A stretch of 64,000 nucleotides of DNA from Paenibacillus lentus (GCF_003931855.1 NZ_CP034248.1:3968001-4032000), one strand, 5' to 3'; positions 44,703-52,728 are shown, numbered from the stretch's first letter. Notes: generated by a model not told the origin, from the letters alone. Numbers and translations are program-made.

Positions 44703-45797
44703 CTACACTCCCAACACTTGGGATGCGATGTCATTTAGTGATTTTCGAACAAGAACAATAGCTTGCTCAACTTCCGGTCTATTTGGACTATCCTTTTGGA
44801 GCTTTTTTAGTTCGCTAACTAAAATCTTGAGCTTTTTCGTACTTTCTACAGCCATATCCGTAGAGTTATTGGACTGTTCAAGCCCCTTCAAAATATCAGC
44901 AGCTTCATTTTCAATCTCTTCTACACGTGTCTTCACAGCATCCTGAGCATGATTACGAACGATCTTTGCTACCTTATCACGCTGTTCTGGTTTCTCCCAC
45001 AAGCTATGCTTGAGAATCATGAGGTCCTCAAGTTCAGCGTAATCTCTACCAGCCAGTACAGCCTTCGCACGAATCACCGAAAGAATTTGCTTAAATCGTC
45101 GATCAGATGGACGAATGCCTTCATCCATCAACTCTCGTCTGATCTTACTCAGCGCATCGTAAACTTCATCAGGAATTGTGACCGTATCGCTAAAAAACTG
45201 AAGTTCAAATAATTCATCAATACTCATATCGGCTGGAATTGCTGTAGAGTCCTTCAACATAGATACAAAGGATTGATCTTCACCGATATAGTCAACTTCA
45301 TATCGAAGCAAGAAACGGTCAAACAATGCTTCCAGTCCTTCACCTTCTTCGGGATATTCATTTGAACTGCCGATCAAGGACATTAAGGGAACCTGTGCAG
45401 GTGCGCGATCATTATAAAACATTCGTTCATTGATGAGCGTAAGCAGGGCATTCAGTATTGAACTGTTTGCTTTGAAAATCTCATCCAAGAATGAAGTGTG
45501 AGCTTCTGGCAGCTTTCCAGCCGTATTCCGCTTGTACACGCCTTGTTCCAGTTCTTTCAACGAGACAGGACCAAACAGTTCCTCTGGCGTACTAAATCGT
45601 GTCAGCAACCATTGAAAATAATTTGCTCCTGTAATTCGCTCGGTCAGATCACTTACAAGGGCGCTCTTTCCTGTTCCAGGCGGCCCGATCAAAAGGGCGT
45701 GCTGCCTGGCGATCATCGCTATCACCAGCCCCTCAACCACCTCTTCACGCTCAGCGAATTGACTATTTAATGCCATCTGGATATCCTTAATTTTCAT
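44703..45797 (-). CDS. MoxR/RavA-family AAA+ ATPase
   Basis: A 364-residue AAA+ chaperone-like ATPase. Walker A is IGPPGTGKSALVSDL (about 37-50). FSTPEELFGPVSLKELEQG is the MoxR insert. Walker B is AHTSFLDEIFKANSSILNAL, with NERMF and sensor SLIGSSNEYPEEGEGLEALF, DRFLLRYEVDYI. The C terminus is helical and coil-forming. MoxR ATPases act with VWA partners to remodel proteins. ATG follows AACGGAGGT. Intact, unlike its VWA neighbour. Confidence 0.9.
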   Translation of the reverse strand: MKIKDIQMALNSQFAEREEVVEGLVIAMIARQHALLIGPPGTGKSALVSDLTERITGANYFQWLLTRFSTPEELFGPVSLKELEQGVYKRNTAGKLPEAHTSFLDEIFKANSSILNALLTLINERMFYNDRAPAQVPLMSLIGSSNEYPEEGEGLEALFDRFLLRYEVDYIGEDQSFVSMLKDSTAIPADMSIDELFELQFFSDTVTIPDEVYDALSKIRRELMDEGIRPSDRRFKQILSVIRAKAVLAGRDYAELEDLMILKHSLWEKPEQRDKVAKIVRNHAQDAVKTRVEEIENEAADILKGLEQSNNSTDMAVESTKKLKILVSELKKLQKDSPNRPEVEQAIVLVRKSLNDIASQVLGV

Positions 45798-45819
45798 TTA
45801 ACTACCTCCGTTTTTAGTT

Positions 45820-45872
45820 AAAACAAAAAGAGCCAATGCTTCTTAAGAAGTCATCAGCTCTTTGTTTTATAA
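45820..45872 (-). terminator. Terminator-like hairpin between the DUF4258-like gene and moxR
   Basis: On the minus strand AAAACAAAGAGC pairs with GCTCTTTTTGTTTT around an inner TCTTAAGA, giving a long AT-rich stem with a T-rich end. It may attenuate transcription into moxR. Confidence 0.55.
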
Positions 45873-45880
45873 TTTGTTAG

Positions 45881-46342
45881 TTATTGCTTAAACAGACCTG
45901 CTTGTTCCAATGATTCCAGAAGCTTGCGTTCATGTTTAGCAGCTTGGGTCGGATCAACTGGTTTAATCCCTAATTCAGCCTTGACCTTCTGAAAATAAGA
46001 GTCTGGAATCGCATCATAGTCGATGGCGATCAAAGGCTTTACTTCATCAGGGATCTGGTCTGCAATGCTAACAGCGATTTTTCGATCTTCATGAATCCCG
46101 ACAACCGTTAAGACCGGATCAGCATTGGTGAAAGGCTGTTCACCAAACGGGTATTTTTTGACTTCATGCATTTCGGTAGGATCATTATGATACAGAATGG
46201 ATTCGACCATCCTTTTTGTAATCATCCGTCCCTCCATACGCTCACCCGCATGCTGACTGTATCTTACTTTGTCCAAATCAATATGATCTTGAAGCACTTG
46301 TCGGATCAAAGGCCAATGCTGTAAAAAGGCCTGTCCGTTCAT
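45881..46342 (-). CDS. Hypothetical protein with DUF4258-like motif
   Basis: A 153-residue protein. The stretch RYSQHAGERMEGRMITKRMV resembles the HA-x-ERM...R core of DUF4258-type small RNase/toxin-like domains, but the match is by eye. The rest (VLTVVGIHEDRKIAVSIADQ) fits a small beta sheet. It lies between the DUF6744-like gene and moxR on the same strand with AAAGGAT upstream of the ATG. The function is unknown. Confidence 0.55.
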   Translation of the reverse strand: MNGQAFLQHWPLIRQVLQDHIDLDKVRYSQHAGERMEGRMITKRMVESILYHNDPTEMHEVKKYPFGEQPFTNADPVLTVVGIHEDRKIAVSIADQIPDEVKPLIAIDYDAIPDSYFQKVKAELGIKPVDPTQAAKHERKLLESLEQAGLFKQ

Positions 46343-46384
46343 GAGTTATCCTTTCTGTTATCCAATCAGATAACGAATCCTGTT

Positions 46385-47281
46385 TTAATCCGCCATATTT
46401 GTCAGCGCGCTCGCCACTTTTTCACGGATAAACGCAACATATGCCTCCATCTCCTGCAAATCACCAGTAACAATGGCTTCGTAATCTTTAACATTGGATA
46501 CAATCGTCTTGGCATCCTCAAGGATAGCTTTAAGCTCATTTTTCTTGAGTTGATTAGCTACCCCATTTTCGCATGCAGCAAGAGTGCCGCGAAGATGGTC
46601 CAAGAGCTTACGTGTCACCATGTTTTTCATATCTGTCGTGTTCATAACGGGAACCTTTTCCGCTTCACCTTTTTCAAGAGATATAACGAATTGAACCAAT
46701 GCATCCAAGTTCCCTTCAAACTGTGCCGGTATGAAATACACACCGCCAGATGGTCTAACTGGCGTAGGAGACATACTCTTCAATACACAGGTAATTAAGG
46801 TTCTCAGGGTAGTGGAGCCGTAATTGTTTTTATATATATCAAACTGTAGGGCAGCGTTATTCACTAACTGCTGCGCCATAGATGATATGAAGCTGGACTC
46901 TACTTTCTCCGTTTTTCGATCTAATACCAGTGCCCCAGCATCAGGAAGGTAGTCTAATCTTCTGCCTCTGGTATCCTTAGTTTCGCAAACCAAATTTCGT
47001 TGTACAAAAGCGCTGGTAGAAGCCATTTCTCGGAACATATAGTTCTCGTACACACCCGGCGCTACTTCACGCTTGAATTTTTCACTTGTGGCTCTTCTAA
47101 AGGCATCAGGGAGTCGGATATCCTTCGGCATCCACCCAGCCCCTAATCCAGAATCAACAAGCTTTTGTTTAAGCTCATCCGGGGTAATCAGCATGTTGGA
47201 TAGAGAATTCCAGGTTAAAAAACCAATGGTATTCCCTCGGCTGGACGGAACAGCTACGACATCTTTTAAAATCGAATTCAC
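46385..47281 (-). CDS. DUF6744-like protein of the MoxR cassette
   Basis: A 298-residue soluble protein that I associate with DUF6744, found beside MoxR ATPases in integrative elements; the assignment is from memory. It opens (M)NSILKDVVAVPSSRGNTIGF and contains PSGGVYFIPAQFEGNLDALV. The start is GTG 47281 with AAGGAGGAATATTCA before it. An ATG farther up lies within a terminator hairpin. It heads the four-gene MoxR run. No catalytic motif is evident. Confidence 0.6.
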   Translation of the reverse strand: MNSILKDVVAVPSSRGNTIGFLTWNSLSNMLITPDELKQKLVDSGLGAGWMPKDIRLPDAFRRATSEKFKREVAPGVYENYMFREMASTSAFVQRNLVCETKDTRGRRLDYLPDAGALVLDRKTEKVESSFISSMAQQLVNNAALQFDIYKNNYGSTTLRTLITCVLKSMSPTPVRPSGGVYFIPAQFEGNLDALVQFVISLEKGEAEKVPVMNTTDMKNMVTRKLLDHLRGTLAACENGVANQLKKNELKAILEDAKTIVSNVKDYEAIVTGDLQEMEAYVAFIREKVASALTNMAD

Positions 47282-47317
47282 TGAATATTCCTCCTTGTTT
47301 TTAGAAATATAGAAAAC

Positions 47318-47341
47318 CACCCGAAAGATTAATCAGGTGGT
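47318..47341 (-). terminator. Terminator-like hairpin upstream of the DUF6744-like gene
   Basis: On the minus strand ACCACC, loop and GGTGGT are followed by TTTTCTATATTTC. It lies between a small ORF and the MoxR cassette. Confidence 0.5.
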
Positions 47342-47364
47342 TAAATCACTTTTTCTGGTTTTAG

Positions 47365-47502
47365 TCAGCCTCTTGCAGACAGAAGATACAAAACACAACT
47401 GCAATATTCATGTCTGGTCAATTTCCCTAATACATAAGCATCAAAAGCTCTTTCAATCGTATGGAATACATGTGCTGAATCTACTCTCCAATTTCTTTTC
47501 AT
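47365..47502 (-). CDS. Candidate 45-residue small protein
   Basis: It reads MKRNWRVDSAHVFHTIERAF, then DAYVLGKLTRHEYCSCVLYL and ends LSARG. GGGAGTG lies about 9 bases before the ATG. It has a short Cys-rich hydrophobic tail. It lies upstream of the MoxR cassette, with a terminator after it. I do not recognise it. Confidence 0.4.
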   Translation of the reverse strand: MKRNWRVDSAHVFHTIERAFDAYVLGKLTRHEYCSCVLYLLSARG

Positions 47503-47914
47503 TAATTATTCACTCCCACTATAAATTAATATTTTCTCGCTCTTTCTCACATTTCCTTAGAATTTTAACATTGACTACCTCGAGAGGTGGATATAACGGG
47601 AAGTTTATTGAATTTATTTCCTTTCGGCAGTGTGCGGGAACAGAGATTGGAATGGATTTTCCAAAAAAAAGTGGTTTCCGTATGATCGCACCTTGGATAT
47701 CCACAACACTTCCTTGATGGTTTACCCTCCCATGTCACACGGGGTCTATGCCCTTACATTCCTTCGTTCTACCTCTCAAGGGGTGGACGCCGTTTCTCGC
47801 TCCTTTACTGGGTCGTTGCCCTTATGGAATAGTTCCTGCGGCTGATCCGTGCTTCCATTGTCTCTGTATTGATCCTAAGCATATAGTGAGTCTATCGACC
47901 TGAACGTGATTGAT
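47503..47914 (-). other. Non-coding IS110-like 3' region
   Basis: About 400 bp without a convincing gene. On the minus strand it follows the transposase remnant below and contains CCCCGTGTGACATGGGAGGG (hairpin CCCGTG/CATGGG, about 47730-47746). Such a segment is common after IS110-type transposase genes, where the bridge RNA may be encoded. No complete element is present. Confidence 0.35.
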
Positions 47915-48033
47915 TTAAGCAGCCAACTGAAGCTGAGCCCGGCGAACCGGTCCTAAGACATCAGCGGCATTGTATACGATTTTCCTTGTGCCTAACGTGT
48001 GTAAAATGCGAATCAGTTTTCCACAAAGTGATA
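47915..48033 (-). pseudogene. C-terminal remnant of an IS110-like transposase
   Basis: A frame cut off at the left end of the IS3-family element reads CGKLIRILHTLGTRKIVYNA and DVLGPVRRAQLQLAA, then stops. This resembles the end of IS110/IS1111 transposases. The upstream part is absent from the other side of the IS3 element, so sequence was lost there. Confidence 0.4.
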
Positions 48034-48112
48034 TTATCCCCTTACGGTAGACAGTGAAAAAAGAGTTCATGATATTATGAATTCAACACTGTAGACCGGA
48101 GGGGATTTTTCT

Positions 48113-48451
48113 ATGCCACCAAAGAAGGGTCAGAAGTTTAATCGATACGACGAAGAAACGAAGCGAGAAGCCGTTCGTTTACGAATTGAAGAGCAATGGA
48201 GCTATACTCAGATCAAGGAAAAGTTGGGGATCAAAAGCGATGCTCAGATTGTAACTTGGGTACGCAAACATATGAATGGTGAATCGTTCAAGGATTATCG
48301 GGGGCGTTGGGCGAAAAAACACTTCAGCAGTCTCGAGGAAGAGAACGAGCATCTGAAAGCGCAGGTCGAATATCTAAAAAAGCTCAATCCGAATCTACAT
48401 GGGGAGGGAAGTTGGATAAGCAAGCCCGGTTTAGGACCATCGAAAAAATGA
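48113..48451 (+). CDS. IS3-family transposase OrfA
   Basis: A 112-residue helix-turn-helix protein (FNRYDEETKREAVRLRIEEQ, WSYTQIKEKLGI) with a leucine-zipper-like tail (EENEHLKAQVEYLKKL). ATG follows GGAGGGG. AAAAAAG at 48376-48382 would allow a -1 shift into orfB, making the OrfAB transposase. Confidence 0.9.
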   Translation: MPPKKGQKFNRYDEETKREAVRLRIEEQWSYTQIKEKLGIKSDAQIVTWVRKHMNGESFKDYRGRWAKKHFSSLEEENEHLKAQVEYLKKLNPNLHGEGSWISKPGLGPSKK

Positions 48452-49266
48452 TTGGGAACCACTCGATAGTCATGCTGTGTAAGATTGCTGAAGTGTCTCG
48501 TGCCGGGTATTACAAGTGGAAAGCTGCTCTAAGTAACCAGCAACAACGTCAGGAGCGAGATGCTGATCTGAAGGAGCATATACTTGCCATTCACCGTTTG
48601 CGGCCCTATTTCGGTTACATCCGTATGTGTACGGCTTTACGTAGGGAAGGATTGCTTGTTAACCGCAAGAAAGTCAGACGGCTTATGCGTGAGCTCGGGA
48701 TCCGGTCAGTCATCCGCAAGAAGCGTCCAAATGCAGGGCGCAAGCCTTCTGTCGTGTTTGCTAATGTCTTGAACAGGGACTTTCAAGCATCTGCTCCATT
48801 TACCAAGCTAGTCACGGATATTACTTACGTACGGATCGGTCACGATTTCACCTATTTGTCGACTGTAATGGATTTGCATAACAATGAGATTGTCGCTTGG
48901 GAACTCTCTGAGCGCAATGACTTGCAACTTGTGCTGGACACAGTAAAGCAACTCGGTACTCGCAAGGATGCAGTCTTACATTCTGACCAAGGCTTCCAAT
49001 ACACGCACAAGGCTTACGAGACTCAGTTGCTCGCACAAGGGCTCCAGGGCAGCCACTCAAGGCGAGGCAACTGTTATGACAATGCCTGCATGGAGTCGTT
49101 TTTCTCCCATTTGAAGACCGAACAGCTGTACCTTAAACGTCCGAACGATCAGCATTCAGCACGTCGTCTCATTGAGGAATATATTGAATTTTACAATCAT
49201 GAGCGTTTCCAAAAAAAACTCGGCGACCGTTCTCCAGTTGAGTACCGGAAAGCGATCGCCGCATAA
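48307..49266 (+). CDS. IS3-family transposase OrfB (DDE integrase domain)
   Basis: An HTH_21 region (RPYFGYIRMCTALRREGL) is followed by the rve integrase core with the DDE triad: Asp in KLVTDITYVRIG, Asp in VLHSDQGFQYTH and Glu in NACMESFFSHLKTE. The ending YNHERFQKKLGDRSPVEYRK is typical of the IS150 group. The natural product is probably the OrfAB fusion made by -1 frameshifting at 48376-48382, so the biologically used part starts near there rather than at the first ATG of this frame. Confidence 0.92.
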   Translation: MGEKTLQQSRGRERASESAGRISKKAQSESTWGGKLDKQARFRTIEKMIGNHSIVMLCKIAEVSRAGYYKWKAALSNQQQRQERDADLKEHILAIHRLRPYFGYIRMCTALRREGLLVNRKKVRRLMRELGIRSVIRKKRPNAGRKPSVVFANVLNRDFQASAPFTKLVTDITYVRIGHDFTYLSTVMDLHNNEIVAWELSERNDLQLVLDTVKQLGTRKDAVLHSDQGFQYTHKAYETQLLAQGLQGSHSRRGNCYDNACMESFFSHLKTEQLYLKRPNDQHSARRLIEEYIEFYNHERFQKKLGDRSPVEYRKAIAA

Positions 49267-49329
49267 ATTGATCCTCTTTTTTTACTGTCTACTTGACAGG
49301 GGTAAGACCATGCTTTTTCTCTTTTTTCA

Positions 49330-49908
49330 ATGCTCTTCACTGGCTGTGATCAAAGGAAAGACGTTAGTCCACTCGATTCAAAAAAAAATACTGAAAATGA
49401 AATTAGGCATGATGCCTATACTAAGCTTTCTGAAAAAGAGGATCTGGATGAAAAAGTAAAAAACAACAAAGACATTTTTGTTGCTGAACAATACAAACCT
49501 TACAACATTTCTGCTACAGTTACTTTTAATCACGGACAAGATGCAGATCGTATTGTATATGAAATTGTAATGGATAATTTTACTTCTGAACTAAAAAACG
49601 TAATTCAATCTTTTACTTTAGAACCTGCTATGATTAACTACTATCTAACAGGTGATCTCACATCTACCAATGCCTTGAATAATTCTGAAACAAATCTTTA
49701 TCCAAATAAAGAACCTTTTGGGTTGAGCCTTTATCGAGGTTATGTCATTAATAATGAAACGATAACCATGTTAACAGATGACTCTTACCTAAATATGTAT
49801 ATAAAAATTTCATATGGTGATGAGACAAATAGAACTGAAGACTTCTGGTATATCAAGGCAACACCAACTGAAGAAGTCATTGATTATTTAAAGTCAATAG
49901 CCCAATAA
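49330..49908 (+). pseudogene. Lipoprotein gene missing the start of its signal peptide
   Basis: The frame holds a lipobox LFTGC four residues after its first ATG, far too close to the start for an export signal. The same frame extends back to the IS3 right end (49305) as AFSLFS, part of a hydrophobic core, then meets a stop inside the IS. The mature part (192 residues, starting at Cys6) is acidic then beta-rich (YNISATVTFNHGQDADRIVY). It is probably an inactive or misdirected product. Family unknown. Confidence 0.6.
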
Positions 49909-50081
49909 TTTGTTCATTCCATTATATATAATCCTGTTTTCAAAAACATTACTCTCCTCTTAAAGATAAGATATTCTTAATTAATAGAAAAAATCATTAA
50001 TGATAACGAGCTAAAAATGCCCTTTAGCCTAATCCGTAAATTCTTAAGTGACTCCCTCCCCATAAATGAGGAGGGCAATCA

Positions 50082-50618
50082 TCAACAACTTCTCTTTACA
50101 ATATCTTCAGCTCTGTTTTGTACTGGATCAGTCCAGTGCCGATCCTGACGTTCAATCAACGCCTGTTCAACTTCAATACGTAACTCACTATGCTCATTTA
50201 CTGCCTCAGAAAGTTCATCTATAGCCACCTCAAATTGCTGCTCAAAACCTGCTTCTACAAGTAACTTCTGGACCAATCGCTGTCGGAGAATCTCCTTTGC
50301 TTCATCCTGGAGCTTTCTTTGAAGGACAGCATCATTTGGAATGACTTTCTTATGTCCGTATTCCTCCATTTTGCTTTCCAGCCAATGAATAAATTGTGGT
50401 GTTGTCATCGCATTCAACTCAACCCGATTTTCTTGCAACCATTCTTCCCACTCATAGTTGATATAACTAGCTGTAGAACGATGGCGATTGCCTCGCTTGA
50501 AGCTCTCGACTTGCAGCCCCATAGTTATAGCCTCTTCCGGATCAAGTCCCAAGTTAATTACTTTAAACTTACGTCCAGGTCGGGAGATGGTTGAATGCTG
50601 TAATGTCTCGTAGATCAT
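50082..50618 (-). pseudogene. TOPRIM C-terminal half of a topoisomerase VI/VIII-like fusion protein
   Basis: This 178-codon frame begins MIYETLQHSTISRPGRKFKV and NLGLDPEEAITMGLQVE, matching the part of Spo11/Topo VI A TOPRIM domains after the DxD motif. ENRVELNAMTTPQFIHWLES is like the family C terminus. Just before its ATG the same frame reads AAGT, so the ancestral sequence was probably HDADAAGTMIYETL, continuous with the upstream frame. A net one-base loss near 50627-50633 separates them. Confidence 0.6.
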
Positions 50619-51547
50619 TGTCCCGGCTGCAAGGCATCATGGACGCAGAAAAACGTAATTTCCTCATCCGTTTCCCCCAATAAGTCAAAAACGTCTTTAA
50701 CTGCACGATTCGCAAATCCTTTGGAGGTAATCAATGCGCAATCGTATCTCTCTGGAAACTTTACATCCTTCAAAGAAGCAAAAGAACCTGTTAGTTTCTT
50801 GTACGAGCCTCCGTGTGCAAAATTACCAGCTTGACCTAAAGAATTAGCCTTCACATGTGAATTCCCACTTCTTAAAATATCAAGTAGGTGCTTCGTCTGC
50901 TCAAATGACAGTTCATTTGATAATGGGTTAGCATCAAAAAAACTTTCAATATGACTCTGGGTGCTTTTATCTGTCTTATGAAAATAAGCAGCCAGAGATA
51001 TTAAATCAATTTGAGCAGCATTACATACTTCATAAAATGCTTCAGACGTATACCAAAACGGCGACGTTTTTCCCTTAAAAGATTTATTATGACTTACGTT
51101 TGCCATTCGTATAGCAGCTTTTCCCCACGCCAAATCCTGTTCAGTAATTTGTATAGACCCCAGATTAATTTCTATTTTCGTGCCTAATCCATTCCAATCA
51201 GCGACATGCCGTTTGGTAGTGGTTCCATCCTCGTTAAAAGTCAAGGCATAGGTTTTCTGATACGTAGAGACTAGTAAATTCCCTCCGGTTGAGATGACGG
51301 CTCCTGTCACTACACGAAGCCCATTCCCTAAAGCCCCCCGACTAGGCAGCCTTAGTAGCTTGCTTGAAACCATAGGTCGGTTAATGGAGAAGTATGTCTC
51401 AATAAGGTCAGGATTAATTCCGTCTCCATGATCAGCAACAACAAAGCTATTTTGGTCGGTTTTATGAAGTTCACAGCTCCCCGAAATATCCAGTGCGTTA
51501 TCTACGAGTTCCTTGACAACAAGCCTTGGAATATAGTCTCGATGCAC
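50615..51547 (-). pseudogene. GHKL ATPase half of a topoisomerase VI/VIII-like B-A fusion protein
   Basis: The frame opens VVKELVDNALDISGSCE (Bergerat N box). It has VADHGDGINPD (G1), SRGALGNGLRVVTGA (G2) and WNGLGTKIEINLG. A linker region is followed by CALITSKGFANRAVKDVFDL and EEITFFCVHDA, the first strands of a Topo VI A-type TOPRIM domain, before the frame breaks. A single polypeptide with B-like ATPase followed by A-like TOPRIM recalls plasmid-borne Topo VIII. No convincing catalytic tyrosine can be named. The 5' end is cut by fusion to radC. Confidence 0.6.
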
Positions 51548-51978
51548 CCCTGCCTTATACCAAGAATCTCACCAGCATTTACTAACCTTTTGGTCAACCC
51601 AATATCTTCAGGACTTGGAGTAGGATCGCCCGAAGGATGGTTATGAACACAAATGATGGATGCGGCCCCTTTAATAATCGCAGGCTTGAAGACTTCACGA
51701 GGATGTACGATTGCAGAATTTAAAGTACCTATGGAGATAACCTCTTTAGACAAAATTCGATTTTTTGTGTTTAAGACAAGGATCATGAAATGCTCCTTAT
51801 CTAATCCGACTATATCGGCAGCTACCGCCTGAAAAACATCATCTGGTTTACGGACATAGTAATCTTTCTCGCCCTCTATTACTCTTCTAATTAGTTCCAT
51901 CAATTTTTCTGCTTGTCTACGTCTTCTAGGTGGCAAAGCACTTAATTGAGCTTCCTTAACCATAAAATCATTCAGCAT
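51502..51978 (-). CDS. RadC/MPN-domain protein, C-terminally truncated
   Basis: ATG 51978 (behind AAGGAGAAT) starts a RadC-like protein without the helix-hairpin-helix part. The JAB/MPN metalloprotease-like motif is CVHNHPSGDPTPSPEDIGLT (HxHPSGxxxPSxxD). After NAGEILGIR the normal ending (a VLDHIIIG-type strand) is replaced by QGCIETIFQGLLSRNS, read out of frame from the ATPase gene. RadC-type genes are common on integrative elements; the function is unclear. Confidence 0.75.
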   Translation of the reverse strand: MLNDFMVKEAQLSALPPRRRRQAEKLMELIRRVIEGEKDYYVRKPDDVFQAVAADIVGLDKEHFMILVLNTKNRILSKEVISIGTLNSAIVHPREVFKPAIIKGAASIICVHNHPSGDPTPSPEDIGLTKRLVNAGEILGIRQGCIETIFQGLLSRNS

Positions 51979-52009
51979 ATTCTCCTTCCTTTTTATCCCA
52001 AGCCGCCTT

Positions 52010-52038
52010 ACGGCGGTGTCGGAAATAAACACCGCCGT
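52010..52038 (-). promoter_or_regulatory. Perfect 10-bp hairpin upstream of radC
   Basis: ACGGCGGTGT and ACACCGCCGT pair perfectly around a 9-base loop. The right arm on the minus strand can alternatively pair with downstream GGCGG, giving a competing hairpin next to the radC ribosome site. Confidence 0.4.
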
Positions 52039-52078
52039 TTAACGCCGGGCGAGAGGCGAAATTTGATTTTATAAAATA

Positions 52079-52125
52079 GCAAAAAAGCCAATGACTACAG
52101 GAGAACCCTGTGCATCGGCTTTTAA
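52079..52125 (-). terminator. Terminator between the 52.2-kb ORF fragment and radC
   Basis: On the minus strand AAAAGCCGATG pairs with CATTGGCTTTTTT, with CAGGG/CCTG inside, and T runs on the exit side. Both strands have T/A runs, so it may be bidirectional. Confidence 0.65.
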
Positions 52126-52156
52126 AAAACGAAATCAGATATTTATAAACTGCCTA

Positions 52157-52306
52157 CTACGAACGAGCCTCTGTCGCTCGTTCAGCCTTCATTTTAGCAA
52201 TCGCTTCACTGATGACCCTGTCACGCTCTGGATCGTAGCCTTTCGGTACTCTTCTTCCCTTGTTCTCGGCAAATGAAGATTTCGGGATGCTGCTTTGTCC
52301 TACTTT
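52157..52306 (-). pseudogene. Start-less small ORF upstream of radC
   Basis: A frame between an upstream TGA and a TAG at 52157-52159 reads KVGQSSIPKSSFAENKGRRV and PKGYDPERDRVISEAIAKMK, a plausible charged helical protein of about 50 residues. It has no ATG, GTG or TTG start, so the 5' end seems lost or shifted. No family recognised. Confidence 0.35.
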
Positions 52307-52380
52307 ATCCTCAGCTCAACGACTTGTAGGAGAGGTATTGCAATCTTCACCTATTCAGGTGGCTCTTGTCTCCGGCAAGT
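52299..52380 (-). ncRNA. Compact multi-hairpin region, candidate structured RNA
   Basis: On the minus strand three stems follow each other: CTTG/CAAG (52380-52366), CACCT/AGGTG with a 4-base loop (52362-52349), and TCCTAC/GTAGGA (52332-52299). Such density suggests a folded RNA, either a leader of the ORF fragment or the end of a lost transposon. No known class recognised. Confidence 0.3.
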
Positions 52381-52489
52381 GGGAGTGTAGAGATAAAATT
52401 GTATAACAATTATACCATCCTCATCTAAAAATGGAAACATGCATTCTTATATCAATACATTTGTTCCAACTGTTTGTCCAAGATTCGAG

Positions 52490-52717
52490 CTATCCAAATC
52501 CTAATGAAAGTAATGATAGCTGCGATATTAAGAAGAACGGAGCCAGTGGTATTTTCATTTTACAATTTTTTTTAACCAACATCCCTATGACTGCACACAA
52601 TCCAGCTATGGCAAGCATCAAACAGAAAAATAACAATGACTCTTGCCAGCCAATAGCCACTCCGACTACAGACATCAATTTTATATCTCCACCGCCCACT
52701 GATCCTGGAATCATCAA
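52490..52717 (-). pseudogene. A24 prepilin peptidase, C-terminal fragment
   Basis: Seventy-five codons start at the second catalytic aspartate motif, GSVGGGDIKLMSVVGVAIGW (GxGDxK), and continue with two hydrophobic segments. TadV/CpaA-type prepilin peptidases need an earlier Asp in a region that is missing, so this is a non-functional remnant. It begins just after the stop of the next small gene. Confidence 0.6.
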
Positions 52718-52728
52718 AGCAACCTAAG

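Larger units (their letters stand above)
48034..49305 (+). mobile_element. IS3-family (IS150-group) insertion sequence
   Basis: A 1272-bp element with imperfect terminal inverted repeats. The left end has TTATCCC then GTAGACAGTGAAAAAAGAG. The right end, read inward on the minus strand, has TTACCCC then GTAGACAGTAAAAAAAGAG. It carries orfA and orfB with an A6G slippage site. I find no target duplication at the ends, which fits an adjacent deletion or an old insertion. Both ORFs are open, so the element could be active. Confidence 0.85.
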
